From: DASQMT01 sp963827335
Lineage (GTDB): Bacteria > Actinomycetota > Thermoleophilia > Solirubrobacterales > Solirubrobacteraceae
NCBI GenBank assembly: GCA_963827335.1
Contig: CAWHAP010000015.1
Location: 1,005,123 to 1,069,122 of the forward strand
Reading direction: 5' to 3'
Length of the DNA stretch: 64,000 nt
Made by a program: the position numbers and the translations under genes. Below are positions 23,910 through 31,608 of the stretch, one piece after another (position 1 is the first letter of the stretch; the number at the start of each line of letters is the position of its first letter). The notes below the pieces were generated by a model, which had not been told where the DNA came from, ran no database searches, and worked only from the letters and a program-made list of their open reading frames with translations.

Positions 23910-24778
23910 GGGGTGTCGCCTCCATGCGACGGGGTTGCTCCATGCAGCCGGGTGAGGACGATCTCCACCCGGCGGTTCCGTGCCCGGCCGGCCGCCTTCG
24001 CGTTCTCCGCGACCGGATGCTGCGCGGCGTAGCCGGCGAGCGACACGCGCTGCCCGGCCACGCCCGCGCCGATCATGCGCTGCACCACGGCGCCCGCGCG
24101 GGCGCCGGACAGCTGCCAGTTCGACGGGAACTGGGACGTGGCGATGGGCCGGTCGTCCGTGTGTCCTTCGACCCTGACGGGGTGCTCCGCCTCCATGGCG
24201 ATGATCCCGCCGATCCTTGCGAGCGTCGGGAGCGCGGCGGCGTTGACCACGGCGCTGCCCGAGTCGAAGAAGAGCTTGTCGGTGAGCAGGCGCACCCGCA
24301 GGCCGCGGCGCGCGATCGTGGTCTCCACCTTGGCGCTGAGCCCGGCGTCGGCGACGGCACGGTCGATCTTGCGCTTGAGCGCCTTGAAGTCCTGCTCCTC
24401 CTGCGCGGCGAGCTGCGCCGCGGCGGCGGCGGCCTCGCGCTGGTCCCTCGTGGTCTGCTCCGTGCTCTGCATCGCGGCCTTGACCGCCTCGGCGGGCGTC
24501 TGCGACGGGATCGGGTTGGCCGACGCGGAGCGCTGGCCGGCCGACGTGTCGCCGGTCTGCTGGATCGCGCGGCCGCCCGACAGCACGGGCCCGGAGAAGG
24601 CCTCCTGCAGCGACTGCTGGAGCGCCTTGACCTTGCTCGTGTTCGTCGAGGAGATCGCGTAGAGCACGACGAACACGGCGAACAGCAGCGTCATCATGTC
24701 GTAGCCCGACACGAGCCAGCGCTCGTGGTTCTCGTGCTCCTCGTGATGGTGCTTCTTATGCCGGCGCGCCGCGCTCAC
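23906..24778 (-). CDS. motB: Stator protein MotB
   Basis: 290 residues from GTG 24778. A His/Glu-rich cytosolic N-terminus leads into the single membrane helix whose first part is WLVSGYDMMTLLFAVFVVLY. The Asp near residue 27 is the proton-carrying residue of the family. A plug/linker region rich in Gln and Ala follows, then an OmpA-like peptidoglycan-binding domain near 165-280 (VEGHTDDRPIATSQFPSNW, RVSLAGYAAQHPVAEN, RARNRRVEIVLTR). The presence of Asp with a normal MotA suggests a proton-driven stator, but ion type cannot be settled by sequence reading. Confidence 0.95.
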   Translation of the reverse strand: MSAARRHKKHHHEEHENHERWLVSGYDMMTLLFAVFVVLYAISSTNTSKVKALQQSLQEAFSGPVLSGGRAIQQTGDTSAGQRSASANPIPSQTPAEAVKAAMQSTEQTTRDQREAAAAAAQLAAQEEQDFKALKRKIDRAVADAGLSAKVETTIARRGLRVRLLTDKLFFDSGSAVVNAAALPTLARIGGIIAMEAEHPVRVEGHTDDRPIATSQFPSNWQLSGARAGAVVQRMIGAGVAGQRVSLAGYAAQHPVAENAKAAGRARNRRVEIVLTRLHGATPSHGGDTP

Positions 24779-24786
24779 AGCTCACC

Positions 24787-25590
24787 TCACGCCGCCTGCT
24801 TCTGGGCGCTCGCGGCCGCGGCCTGCTCCTCCTCGGAGGGGCGCTCGGACGGCGGGACGTAGGCCATCAGCTTCTCCGCGACGACGCGCGGGTTGTCGCC
24901 CGCCTGGATGCCGAGGATGCCCTCGAGCGTCATCTCGCGGAAGTGCAGCTCCTGCTCGGAGAGCTCCTTGAGCCGGTTCGCCATCGGCAGGAAGACGATG
25001 TTCGACGAGCCGACGCCCATCAGCGTGGCGAGGAACGCCGCCGCGATGAGCGGGCCGAGCGCCGACGGGTTGTTCAGGTTGTTCATCACGTTGACGAGGC
25101 CGAAGACCGTGCCGACGATGCCCATCGTGGGGGCGAAGCCGCCCGCCTGCATGAACGGGGCGCGCGCCAGGCTGTGGCGCTTGCGCATCGCCTCGTTCTC
25201 GGCGTCGAGGACGGCGGCGACGAGGTCGGGGTCCGTGCCGTCGACGACGAGCTGGATGCCCTTGCGGGTGAACGGGTCAGAGATCTCCTTGACCGCCTCG
25301 TCGAGGGCCAGGAGACCGTCGCGGCGCGCCTTCTCGGCGAAGCCGACGATCTCGTTCACGCGGCCGACGAGGTCGAGGTCCTCCGGCATGAGCGCCTTGA
25401 TGAAGAGCTTGGGCAGCTTGATGTGCGCCGGCAGGCCGCAGGCGGCGATCGAGGCGCCGAGCGTGCCGACGAGGACGATCAGGATCGCCGGGACGTTGAG
25501 CACGACCATGACGTTCGTGCCCTCCATGGTCGCCCCCATGGCGATGCCCAGCATGGAGATGACGATGCCGATGCCGGTGCCGAACTTCAT
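24787..25590 (-). CDS. motA: Stator protein MotA
   Basis: 267 residues from ATG 25590, ATGA-coupled to flbD. Four membrane helices are seen, with VVLNVPAILIVLVGTLGASI near residue 28 and APFMQAGGFAPTMGIVGTVFGLVNV near 145, which includes the conserved Pro. The cytosolic loop has the charged torque-generating residues (KARRDGLLALDEAVKEI). MotA forms the pentameric ring of the stator around the MotB dimer. Confidence 0.95.
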   Translation of the reverse strand: MKFGTGIGIVISMLGIAMGATMEGTNVMVVLNVPAILIVLVGTLGASIAACGLPAHIKLPKLFIKALMPEDLDLVGRVNEIVGFAEKARRDGLLALDEAVKEISDPFTRKGIQLVVDGTDPDLVAAVLDAENEAMRKRHSLARAPFMQAGGFAPTMGIVGTVFGLVNVMNNLNNPSALGPLIAAAFLATLMGVGSSNIVFLPMANRLKELSEQELHFREMTLEGILGIQAGDNPRVVAEKLMAYVPPSERPSEEEQAAAASAQKQAA

Positions 25591-25916
25591 GGCCGGTGCT
25601 CCTTCGTCGGGAACTCGCCGTCCTCGCGGGCGTGCTCGGCCGCGATGGCGGCCACGCCGCCGTCGCCGGCGGTCCCGCGGACGAGCGAGAGGGAGCTGGG
25701 GTTCGACCGGCGCGGGACGCGCGACATCGCGTCCAGCACGGAGGCGCGCCAGTCGCGGACGAGGCGGGCCACCTCCTCCGGGGTCTCGGTGACGAGGAGG
25801 CGGGAGCCCGTGGTGAGCACCACGACGGTGTCCGGGCTGGCCTCGACGGTCAGGACGAGATCCGGGTTCAGATGGAAGGGCTGCGGCACGCGCGCCAGTT
25901 TGTGGAGACGGATCAT
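25587..25916 (-). CDS. flbD: FlbD family flagellar protein
   Basis: 109 residues from ATG 25916. The FlbD signature is present: IRLHKLARVPQPFHLNPDLV, then EASPDTVVVLTTGSRLLVTETPEEVARLV. Bacterial FlbD homologues are normally 60-75 residues. Here an extra C-terminal tail of about 40 polar residues is added. Function in Firmicutes and actinobacteria is not defined, but it consistently neighbours flgE and motA, as here. A sigma-28 promoter ends ten bases upstream of the ATG. Confidence 0.88.
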   Translation of the reverse strand: MIRLHKLARVPQPFHLNPDLVLTVEASPDTVVVLTTGSRLLVTETPEEVARLVRDWRASVLDAMSRVPRRSNPSSLSLVRGTAGDGGVAAIAAEHAREDGEFPTKEHRP

Positions 25917-25926
25917 CTCCGTCCGT

Positions 25927-25953
25927 TAGTCGGCCGCGAGGCGCGCGGCTTTA
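25927..25953 (-). promoter_or_regulatory. Sigma-28 type promoter of flbD-motAB-fliLN
   Basis: On the reverse strand TAAAG, 14 nt, GCCGACTA, within TTTAAAG. Ten bases separate the -10 box from the flbD ATG, predicting a leader of only a few bases. Confidence 0.78.
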
Positions 25954-25960
25954 AACAGCA

Positions 25961-25986
25961 AGAGCCCGCAGCTGACCGCGGGCTCT
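25961..25986 (-). terminator. Rho-independent terminator after flgE
   Basis: GAGCCCGC and GCGGGCTC form an eight-pair stem, nine with the flanking A-T, and an eight-base loop. In the direction of flgE transcription it is followed by TTGCTGTTTAAA. The T-rich tail overlaps the -35 region of the flbD promoter. Confidence 0.75.
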
Positions 25987-26074
25987 CGGATATCGGGTTT
26001 CGCCTCCGCACGCTCGCCGACCGGCCCCTGCGAGGGTGCCGGCCCTGGCGGGCGATCGTGCTTCGGCGACGTTA

Positions 26075-26914
26075 CTATCGCTTGAGGTTGACGAGGTCCT
26101 GCAGCATCTCGTCCGCGGTCGAGATGACGCGCGAGTTCGCCTGGAAGCCGCGCTGGGCGGTGATCATGCTCGTGAACGTCTGGGCGAGGTCCACGTTGGA
26201 CATCTCGATCGTGCCCGCGGACGTGAGGCCGGTGCCGCCGTTGCCCGGCGTGTCGACCTGCGCCGCGCCCGAGTTGGCCGACGCCATCCAGCGGTTGCCC
26301 GACGCGCGCTCGAGGCCCGCCGAGTTCTGGAACGTCGCCAGGCCGAGGTAGCCCACGGTCGTGCGGGCGCCGCCGCCGGTCGGGATGTAGGAGACCGAGC
26401 CGTCCTGGCCGATCGCGACGTTCGTGCCGCCGGCCGGGATCTGGAGCAGCTGGTCGGTGCCGGTCGCGCCCGGGCCGGAGCGGCCCATCACGTAGAAGCC
26501 CTCCTGCGTGAGCAGGTAGCCGGCCGTGTTGGTGGTGAAGTTGCCCGCGCGGGTGTACTGCTCGGTGCCCGCGCCCGGCATCGCCGGCGGCACGGTCTGG
26601 GCGACCTTGAAGAAGCCCTCGCCCTGGATCGCGACGTCGAGCGGGTTGCCCGTGGACTGCAGGGCGCCGCCCGTCATCAGGTTGTCGATCGAGCCGAGGC
26701 CGACGCCGAGGCCGACCTGCGCCGCGTTGGTGCCGCCGTTGGCGCCCGTGGAGCCCGACGAGCCGCGCTGCAGCTGCGTCAGGGAGTCCTTGAACGTGGT
26801 CCGGGCCGACTTGTAGCCGATGGTGTTGACGTTCGCGATGTCGTTCGCGGTGACGTCGAGCATCACCTGGTGGTTCTTGAGTCCGCTGATCGCGGAAAAC
26901 ATGCCTCGCATCAT
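26075..26914 (-). CDS. flgE: Flagellar hook protein FlgE (compact form)
   Basis: 279 residues; start ATG 26914 or the next ATG at 26911, with AAGGAG upstream. The rod/hook N-terminal motif SGLKNHQVMLDVTANDIANVNTIGYKSAR and the C-terminal VDLAQTFTSMITAQRGFQANSRVI are present, with GEGFFKV in the middle. It is short for a hook protein and close in size to FlgG. The assignment as FlgE rests on position after flgD and before flbD. Domain D2 is therefore reduced. Confidence 0.88.
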   Translation of the reverse strand: MMRGMFSAISGLKNHQVMLDVTANDIANVNTIGYKSARTTFKDSLTQLQRGSSGSTGANGGTNAAQVGLGVGLGSIDNLMTGGALQSTGNPLDVAIQGEGFFKVAQTVPPAMPGAGTEQYTRAGNFTTNTAGYLLTQEGFYVMGRSGPGATGTDQLLQIPAGGTNVAIGQDGSVSYIPTGGGARTTVGYLGLATFQNSAGLERASGNRWMASANSGAAQVDTPGNGGTGLTSAGTIEMSNVDLAQTFTSMITAQRGFQANSRVISTADEMLQDLVNLKR

Positions 26915-26932
26915 GAGGGCATCACTCCTTGC

Positions 26933-27322
26933 TCACGCGATCTGCGTGATCGTTGCCGGATCCACGCCGCCGGTGCCCGCGACCGTGAGGACGGGGCCCT
27001 TCGACGTGTGGTTGACCTTCTCCACGAGGCCGGTGTGCGCCTCGCCGGTGGTGTCGGTGTAGGTGACGGTGCGGCCGATGAGGCCCACGGTCTGGTTCAG
27101 CGAGCTCGCGCTCGCCAGGTTCGTGATCTGCTCGAGCGTCGAGAAGGACGCCATCTGGCCCATGAAGTCCGAGTCCTGCATCGGGTTCATCGGGTCCTGG
27201 TGCTGCAGCTGGGCGACGAACAGCTTCAGGAACTGGTCCTTGCCCATCTCGGCGTTCTTCCCGCTCGCCGCCTGGGTGGCGGCGGCCGGGCTGCCGATTG
27301 ACTTGATCTCGGTGGCGTCCAT
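26933..27322 (-). CDS. flgD: Hook-cap protein FlgD (short form)
   Basis: 129 residues from ATG 27322. The N-terminal FlgD motif MGKDQFLKLFVAQLQHQDPMNPMQDSDFMGQMASFS (seen as consecutive shorter motifs) is complete. The C-terminal part (GLIGRTVTYTDTTGEAHTGLVEKV) is a single small beta domain, and the Ig-like domain of longer FlgD proteins is missing. This is the form found in Firmicutes and many actinobacteria. It caps the growing hook. Confidence 0.93.
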   Translation of the reverse strand: MDATEIKSIGSPAAATQAASGKNAEMGKDQFLKLFVAQLQHQDPMNPMQDSDFMGQMASFSTLEQITNLASASSLNQTVGLIGRTVTYTDTTGEAHTGLVEKVNHTSKGPVLTVAGTGGVDPATITQIA

Positions 27323-27341
27323 TGGTCTTTCGTCGGGTTGA

Positions 27342-28844
27342 TCAGGCGAGCACGTCGACGAGGAGGCCGTCGGGCAGCTGCACGGTCGTGGCGACCACGG
27401 GCTGCTCGTCGGGGCTCTCGGCGTCGTCACCGCGGCCGCTCAGGCCGTGGTGGCGAGCCGTCTCGCCGGGGAAGAGGTCGGAGGAGGCGCCGGACGAGCC
27501 GGCGGGACGGTCGTCACCCGCGGTGGAGACGTCGAGCGACAGCAGGGTCACGTCCTGGCGCTCGAGCGAGCGGCGCAGGTCGCTCGCCGCCTGCTCGAGC
27601 AGCTTCGCGGCCGCGGGCGAGTCGGCGATCACCTGGGCGGTGACGCCGGCCGCGGAGCTCTGCAGGCGGATCTCGATGCCGCCCAGCTCGACCGGGCGCA
27701 GGTTCAGCTTGGCGTGCGTGATGCCGCGGTCCACGGCGACGTGGAGCAGCTGGGCGACGGCGCGCGGGGCCTGGTGCAGGGCGGCGGTGGCGCGCGGCGC
27801 GACGGCCGGCTGGGCGGCGGGCGGCGCAGCCGCGGTCGCGGCGCTGCCCGAGGCGGGAGCGGCGGCCGGGGCTGGGGTCTCGGCCTTCGCCTCCGCGGCG
27901 GGCTGCCGGCCGGCGCCGCCCTGCGGCGCGTCGCCGCTGCCCGCGTCCTGCGGGGGAGCGGCGGCCGGGTCGGCGGGCGCGCCGGCGGCCGCGGGCGCCT
28001 CCGGAGCGGCCGGGGCCGGCTGCTCGGCGACGGGGGTCTGGGTCGCGCCGGCGGGCTCCGGCTGGGCGGCGTCGGCGGCGACCGCGTCGAGGCCGGGCGC
28101 GACCGGGGCGCCGGGCGCGGCAGGGGCAGCTGCGACGGGCGCGGCCGGGGCGGCGGGCGTGGCGGGCGCGGTCCCATTCGGCGCGGGCGCGGGCGGCACG
28201 GGCGCGCCGGGCAGCGGGGCGCCCGCGGGCTGCGGCGCCTCCGCGACGGCTCCGGCAGGCGCCGGCTGGGCCGCTGCGGGAGCGGCGGGCGCCGTCGCCG
28301 GGGCGAGGACGGGCGGCACGAGGGCGAGCGGCGGGACGGGCGAGCCGGCGCCGGGGGGAGCGACGGCCGGAGCGGCGTCCGGCGCCGGGACGAGGGCCGG
28401 ACCGGCGGCGACCGGGGCGGCACCGCCCACGACGGCGGCGGTCTCGGCGGCGTCCGGCGCCGCGGACCGCGCGGCCTTGCGGTCCGCGCGGGCGGTGTCG
28501 TCCGGCGCCGCGGACCGCGCGGCCTTGCGGTCCGCGCGGGCGGTGTCGTCCGGCGCCCCGGAGCGGGCGGTCCTGCGGTCGGCGCGGCCCGCCTCGTCCG
28601 TCGCCGCGCCACGGCCGGCCTTGCGGTCCGCGCGGACGCGCGCCGCGTCGTCCTGCGTGCGCGGCTCGCGCTCCTCGTGCACGGACGGGCGGCGGGCCTC
28701 GCCGCCGTGGCGGCCGGCGCGCGGCGCCTGGTCGGCGGCGCCGAGCAGCGCGGCGAAGCCGTCCGCCGCGGGGGCGTCGGAGGCGGCGGCGCGCGGCGGC
28801 GCGGCGGGGCGGAGCGTGGTCGGGGCGGTGCGGTCAGGGCTCAT
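27342..28844 (-). CDS. fliK: Hook-length control protein FliK
   Basis: 500 residues from ATG 28844. Residues about 1-370 are Ala/Pro-rich low complexity, including 16-residue tandem repeats near 100-148. The conserved FliK C-terminal domain follows at about 375-455 (VAQLLHVAVDRGITHAKLNL, ELGGIEIRLQSSAAGVTAQVIAD, LEQAASDLRRSLERQDVTLL). FliK measures hook length and signals FlhB. Assignment rests on the C-terminal domain and on the order fliJ-transglycosylase-fliK-flgD-flgE. Confidence 0.88.
   Translation of the reverse strand: MSPDRTAPTTLRPAAPPRAAASDAPAADGFAALLGAADQAPRAGRHGGEARRPSVHEEREPRTQDDAARVRADRKAGRGAATDEAGRADRRTARSGAPDDTARADRKAARSAAPDDTARADRKAARSAAPDAAETAAVVGGAAPVAAGPALVPAPDAAPAVAPPGAGSPVPPLALVPPVLAPATAPAAPAAAQPAPAGAVAEAPQPAGAPLPGAPVPPAPAPNGTAPATPAAPAAPVAAAPAAPGAPVAPGLDAVAADAAQPEPAGATQTPVAEQPAPAAPEAPAAAGAPADPAAAPPQDAGSGDAPQGGAGRQPAAEAKAETPAPAAAPASGSAATAAAPPAAQPAVAPRATAALHQAPRAVAQLLHVAVDRGITHAKLNLRPVELGGIEIRLQSSAAGVTAQVIADSPAAAKLLEQAASDLRRSLERQDVTLLSLDVSTAGDDRPAGSSGASSDLFPGETARHHGLSGRGDDAESPDEQPVVATTVQLPDGLLVDVLA
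28452..28595. repeat. 48-bp tandem repeat inside fliK
   Basis: Two identical 48-bp units (28452-28499 and 28500-28547) and a third diverged copy encode a 16-residue repeat (D-T-A-R-A-D-R-K-A-A-R-S-A-A-P-D). Copy number could vary between strains and alter the length of the FliK ruler region. Confidence 0.75.
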
Positions 28845-28848
28845 GGGA

Positions 28849-29499
28849 TCAGACGATCGAGTAGGGGAGGGAGGTGCCGGCGGGGGCGCTCGCCGCGGTC
28901 GACGGCGTCCCCCGGTAGGCGGCCGCGAAGGCCTGGACCTTCTTGACGTAGCTCTGCGTCTCCGCGTAGGGCGGGACGCCGCCGTGCTGCTGCACCGCGC
29001 CCGGGCCGGCGTTGTACGCCGCGAGCGCGAGCGTCACGTCGCCGCCGAACCGGTCGAGCTGCTGCTTGAGGTACTTCGCGCCGCCGTCGAGCGCCTGGGC
29101 GGGGTTCGTGACGTCGGTCACGCCCAGCCCGGCCGCCGTGGCCGGCATCAGCTGCGTCAGGCCGCGGGCGCCGGCGGGCGAGCCGGCGTTCGGGTCGAAG
29201 TTGGACTCCTGGCGGACGAGCCCGGCGAGCAGCGCGGGGTCGAGGCCGTACCGCTTCGCGGCGGCCGTGATCTCGGCGCCGTAGGGGACGCCGGCCGGCA
29301 GCGCGGACGTGCCGGTTGCGGGGATCGACGCGACGGAGGCCGTCGCGGCGGGTGCGGCGGTCGCTCCGGTGGGACCGGCGACCGACGCGGCTGTGAGCTG
29401 TGAAGCGAAGTCCTTTCCGTCGTTCCCTCCTGGAGCGACGGCCGCGCTGACGAGCTGCTGGAGCTGCTCGACGCGCGCGACGACTGCCTCGACCGACAC
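28849..29499 (-). CDS. Lytic transglycosylase (SLT family), flagellum-associated
   Basis: 216 residues from GTG 29499, which overlaps the fliJ stop by one base. The N-terminus MSVEAVVARVEQLQQLVSAA has no signal peptide. The catalytic domain (about 85-205) shows YGLDPALLAGLVRQESNFDP with the catalytic Glu, GSPAGARGLTQLMPATA and ALAAYNAGPGAV. It cleaves peptidoglycan glycan strands. Its place between fliJ and fliK and its N-terminal similarity to the CHAP protein suggest it replaces the muramidase half of enterobacterial FlgJ. Confidence 0.92.
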   Translation of the reverse strand: MSVEAVVARVEQLQQLVSAAVAPGGNDGKDFASQLTAASVAGPTGATAAPAATASVASIPATGTSALPAGVPYGAEITAAAKRYGLDPALLAGLVRQESNFDPNAGSPAGARGLTQLMPATAAGLGVTDVTNPAQALDGGAKYLKQQLDRFGGDVTLALAAYNAGPGAVQQHGGVPPYAETQSYVKKVQAFAAAYRGTPSTAASAPAGTSLPYSIV

Positions 29500-29957
29500 T
29501 AGACCGGTGATCCCCTCCGATGGACGTTGAGGGCGATCTCGTCGAGCGAGATCTGCGCCAGGCGCAGGACCTCGGCATCGTGATCGGCACGGCGGCGCCG
29601 CTTGAGCTGCTCGATGACCTCGCGCTGGCGCGCGGCCTCCGCCAGGGCGGCGCGGCTGCGCTCGACCTCGGCGTCACGGCGGGAGAGATCGGCCTTGGCG
29701 TCGAGCCGGCGCCGCTCGGCGCGCTCGAGCCACGCCTGCGCGGCGAGCAGGTCGGCGCCGGAGGCACCGGAGCTCATGACCGCGTCGCGGCCGGTGTCGC
29801 GGGCGGCGGTGACGGCGTAGGAGGCCTCGCGGAGGATGGCCTCGCCGCGGACGCGGAGCGTCAGCTCGCGGGCGAGCTCCTCGCGGGCGCTCTCCTCGGC
29901 ACGCTCGCGCAGCGAGCGCACGCGCTCGAGGCGGAAGGTGAAGTTCTGGCTCGCCAC
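29499..29957 (-). CDS. fliJ: Flagellar export chaperone/stalk protein FliJ
   Basis: 152 residues from GTG 29957. It begins ASQNFTFRLERVRSLRERAEE, the typical FliJ start (F-x-F-x-L-x-x-V), and continues as a long coiled coil (ERRRLDAKADLSRRDAEVERSRAALAEA). FliJ is the central stalk of the FliH-FliI ATPase complex. It is split from fliI here by two unrelated genes but has its own sigma-28 promoter, from which a leaderless mRNA is predicted. Confidence 0.88.
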   Translation of the reverse strand: MASQNFTFRLERVRSLRERAEESAREELARELTLRVRGEAILREASYAVTAARDTGRDAVMSSGASGADLLAAQAWLERAERRRLDAKADLSRRDAEVERSRAALAEAARQREVIEQLKRRRRADHDAEVLRLAQISLDEIALNVHRRGSPV

Positions 29958-29964
29958 GTCCCGT

Positions 29965-29991
29965 TGATCGCCCGTTGCGGGCGGGACTTGA
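29965..29991 (-). promoter_or_regulatory. Sigma-28 type promoter of the fliJ operon
   Basis: On the reverse strand TCAAG, 14 nt, GGCGATCA. Seven bases separate the -10 box from GTG 29957. Confidence 0.75.
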
Positions 29992-30000
29992 GCGCGACGT

Positions 30001-30699
30001 TCACACCCCGCGCAGGAGCGCCGGCGTGCGGCCGGCGAGCACGGCCATCTCGCGCGTCATGTGCGCCTGGTCGGCGTAGCCGGCCTCCGCGGCCGCCCGG
30101 GCGAGCGGCTCGCCCGCCCGGACGAGCGCGAGCGCGGCGCGGAAGCGCTCGACGCGGGCGAAGGTCTTCGGGCCGTACCCGACGGCGGCGGCGAAGCGGC
30201 GGCGGAGCTGGCGCTCGCCGAGCCCGAGCGCGCCCGCGAGCACCGGGACCGGGGTCGCGGGGACGCGGGCGAGGCGCCGCGCCGCCGCCAGCACGCGCGG
30301 GTCGGGCGCCGAGGCGCGCAGCCGGCGCCGCAGCACCGCGGCGAGGAGCCACGGATCGCCGCCGGCCTCCGCGACCCGGTCCGCCTCCTCCCGCCGCCAC
30401 AGCGCGTCCAGCGGCACCCGCAGGTCGCGCAGCTCGTCGGCCGGCACGCCCAGCGCGGCGGCCGCCGCGCCCGGGTGGAAGCGGACGCCCGCGATCGTCG
30501 CGCCCTGCGCGACCGTCGTCTCGACGGGGCGGGTGTCGGGACCTGCCACGCCGCCCGCGCCGTCGCGCACGACCAGGTCGACGCACCCGTCGGGCAGCAC
30601 GAGCGACGGCGCGCCGGTGCCGGTCCGCATCCACAGGCACCGCACGACGTGCGCGAGATCCGGCGGCGGGGCGAGCTCCCGGTAGGTCACGGCCCACAT
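30001..30699 (-). CDS. AraC-family transcriptional regulator
   Basis: 232 residues from ATG 30699 (MWAVTYRELAPP). The N-terminal half matches the DUF6597-like sensor region seen in many actinobacterial AraC proteins (LWMRTGTGAPSLVLPDGCVDLVV, VETTVAQGATIAGVRFHPGAAAAALG). The C-terminal helix-turn-helix domain is at about 145-230 (LGERQLRRRFAAAVGYGPKTFARVERFR, then AAEAGYADQAHMTREM). It lies inside the flagellar island, between fliI and fliJ, beside an alpha/beta hydrolase, but shows no sign of a motility role. It may control that hydrolase. Confidence 0.88.
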   Translation of the reverse strand: MWAVTYRELAPPPDLAHVVRCLWMRTGTGAPSLVLPDGCVDLVVRDGAGGVAGPDTRPVETTVAQGATIAGVRFHPGAAAAALGVPADELRDLRVPLDALWRREEADRVAEAGGDPWLLAAVLRRRLRASAPDPRVLAAARRLARVPATPVPVLAGALGLGERQLRRRFAAAVGYGPKTFARVERFRAALALVRAGEPLARAAAEAGYADQAHMTREMAVLAGRTPALLRGV

Positions 30700-30775
30700 C
30701 GTGCCAAGCGCCCGGCGGCCGCGCGATGCGGCTGCCACCCCGATTCCGCGGACGCCCCCGGGCCCGCGGAAGCCG

Positions 30776-31588
30776 TCAGCGGCCCGCCGTGCTCTCCTGG
30801 ATCGCGGCCGCGACCGCGTCGGGATCCTCGAGCGACGGCAGGTGCGCCATCCCGGCGAGCACGAACGTGCGCGCCCCGGGGATGCGGCCGGCGATCGCCT
30901 CGCACGTCTCGATCCCGAAGGGCACGTCGCGGTCGCCCCACATCACCGTCGTCGGCACGGCGATCTCCTCCAGCCGCGCCCACGCGTCGACGCCCGCCTC
31001 GCCCTCCTCGTCGGGGACGTCGTTGCGCACGATCACCTCGTTCATGGCCAGGGCGAGCTCGCGCGCCGCGCCGCCGACGCGGCCCTCCTGCGCCGCCGGC
31101 CCGTCGAGCCACAGGTGCGCGTGCAGCCGCAGCTGGGCGTCGACGTCGCCCGCCTCCCCGGCCTCCATCAGCGGCGCGATGATCCGCATCGAGTCCTCGT
31201 CGAGCGTGTCGGGCTCGGGCTGGCCGTTGACCGCAGGGGCGATCAGCACGAGTCCGGCCACCCGCTCGGGGACGGAGAGCGCCGCGTCGAGCGCGAGCGC
31301 CCCGCCCATCGAGTTGCCGGCGAGCCACACGGGACCCTCGGCCACCGCGTCGAGCACGGCGACGAGATCCTCCAGGTGCGTGTAGGGCGGCGGCGTCGCG
31401 GGCGACTCGCCGAAGCCGCGCCGGTCGTACGCGATCGCCGGCGTCGAGAGCCGCGGCGCGACCTCGCGCCACGCGCGCCGGTCGGCGACGCCCGCGTGCA
31501 GGAGCACGACCGGGGTTCCCTCGCCGTCCCAGCGCTCGCCGGCCAGCGTGACGCCGTTCGCGGCGACCTCGAAGCGCGTTCCGCCCAT
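30776..31588 (-). CDS. Alpha/beta hydrolase
   Basis: 270 residues from ATG 31588. The fold is clear: VVLLHAGVADRRAW, YDRRGFGESPATPP, the nucleophile elbow GNSMGGA (Ser near residue 93), the acid in WGDRDVPF and the His in AGMAHLPSLE. It resembles carboxylesterases or 3-oxoadipate enol-lactonase-like enzymes, but substrate is unknown. It interrupts the fliI-fliJ neighbourhood together with the AraC regulator and starts 20 nt from the fliI stop. Confidence 0.85.
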   Translation of the reverse strand: MGGTRFEVAANGVTLAGERWDGEGTPVVLLHAGVADRRAWREVAPRLSTPAIAYDRRGFGESPATPPPYTHLEDLVAVLDAVAEGPVWLAGNSMGGALALDAALSVPERVAGLVLIAPAVNGQPEPDTLDEDSMRIIAPLMEAGEAGDVDAQLRLHAHLWLDGPAAQEGRVGGAARELALAMNEVIVRNDVPDEEGEAGVDAWARLEEIAVPTTVMWGDRDVPFGIETCEAIAGRIPGARTFVLAGMAHLPSLEDPDAVAAAIQESTAGR

Positions 31589-31608
31589 GCGGCGGATCGT
31601 GGCAGAAA

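Noticed and set aside
26075..26914. Calling the hook gene flgG because of its small size
   Set aside because: A clear flgF-flgG pair exists at 41918-43460, and this gene sits between flgD and flbD, the normal place of flgE.
27323..27341. CCCGACGA before flgD as a sigma-28 -10 box
   Set aside because: No TCAAG or TAAAG at 14-nt spacing, and the gene is tightly behind fliK.
28140..28800. GC-rich low-complexity tract in fliK as a CRISPR-like or mobile repeat
   Set aside because: Repeats are in frame, encode Ala/Pro/Asp units, and have no spacers or direct-repeat palindromes.
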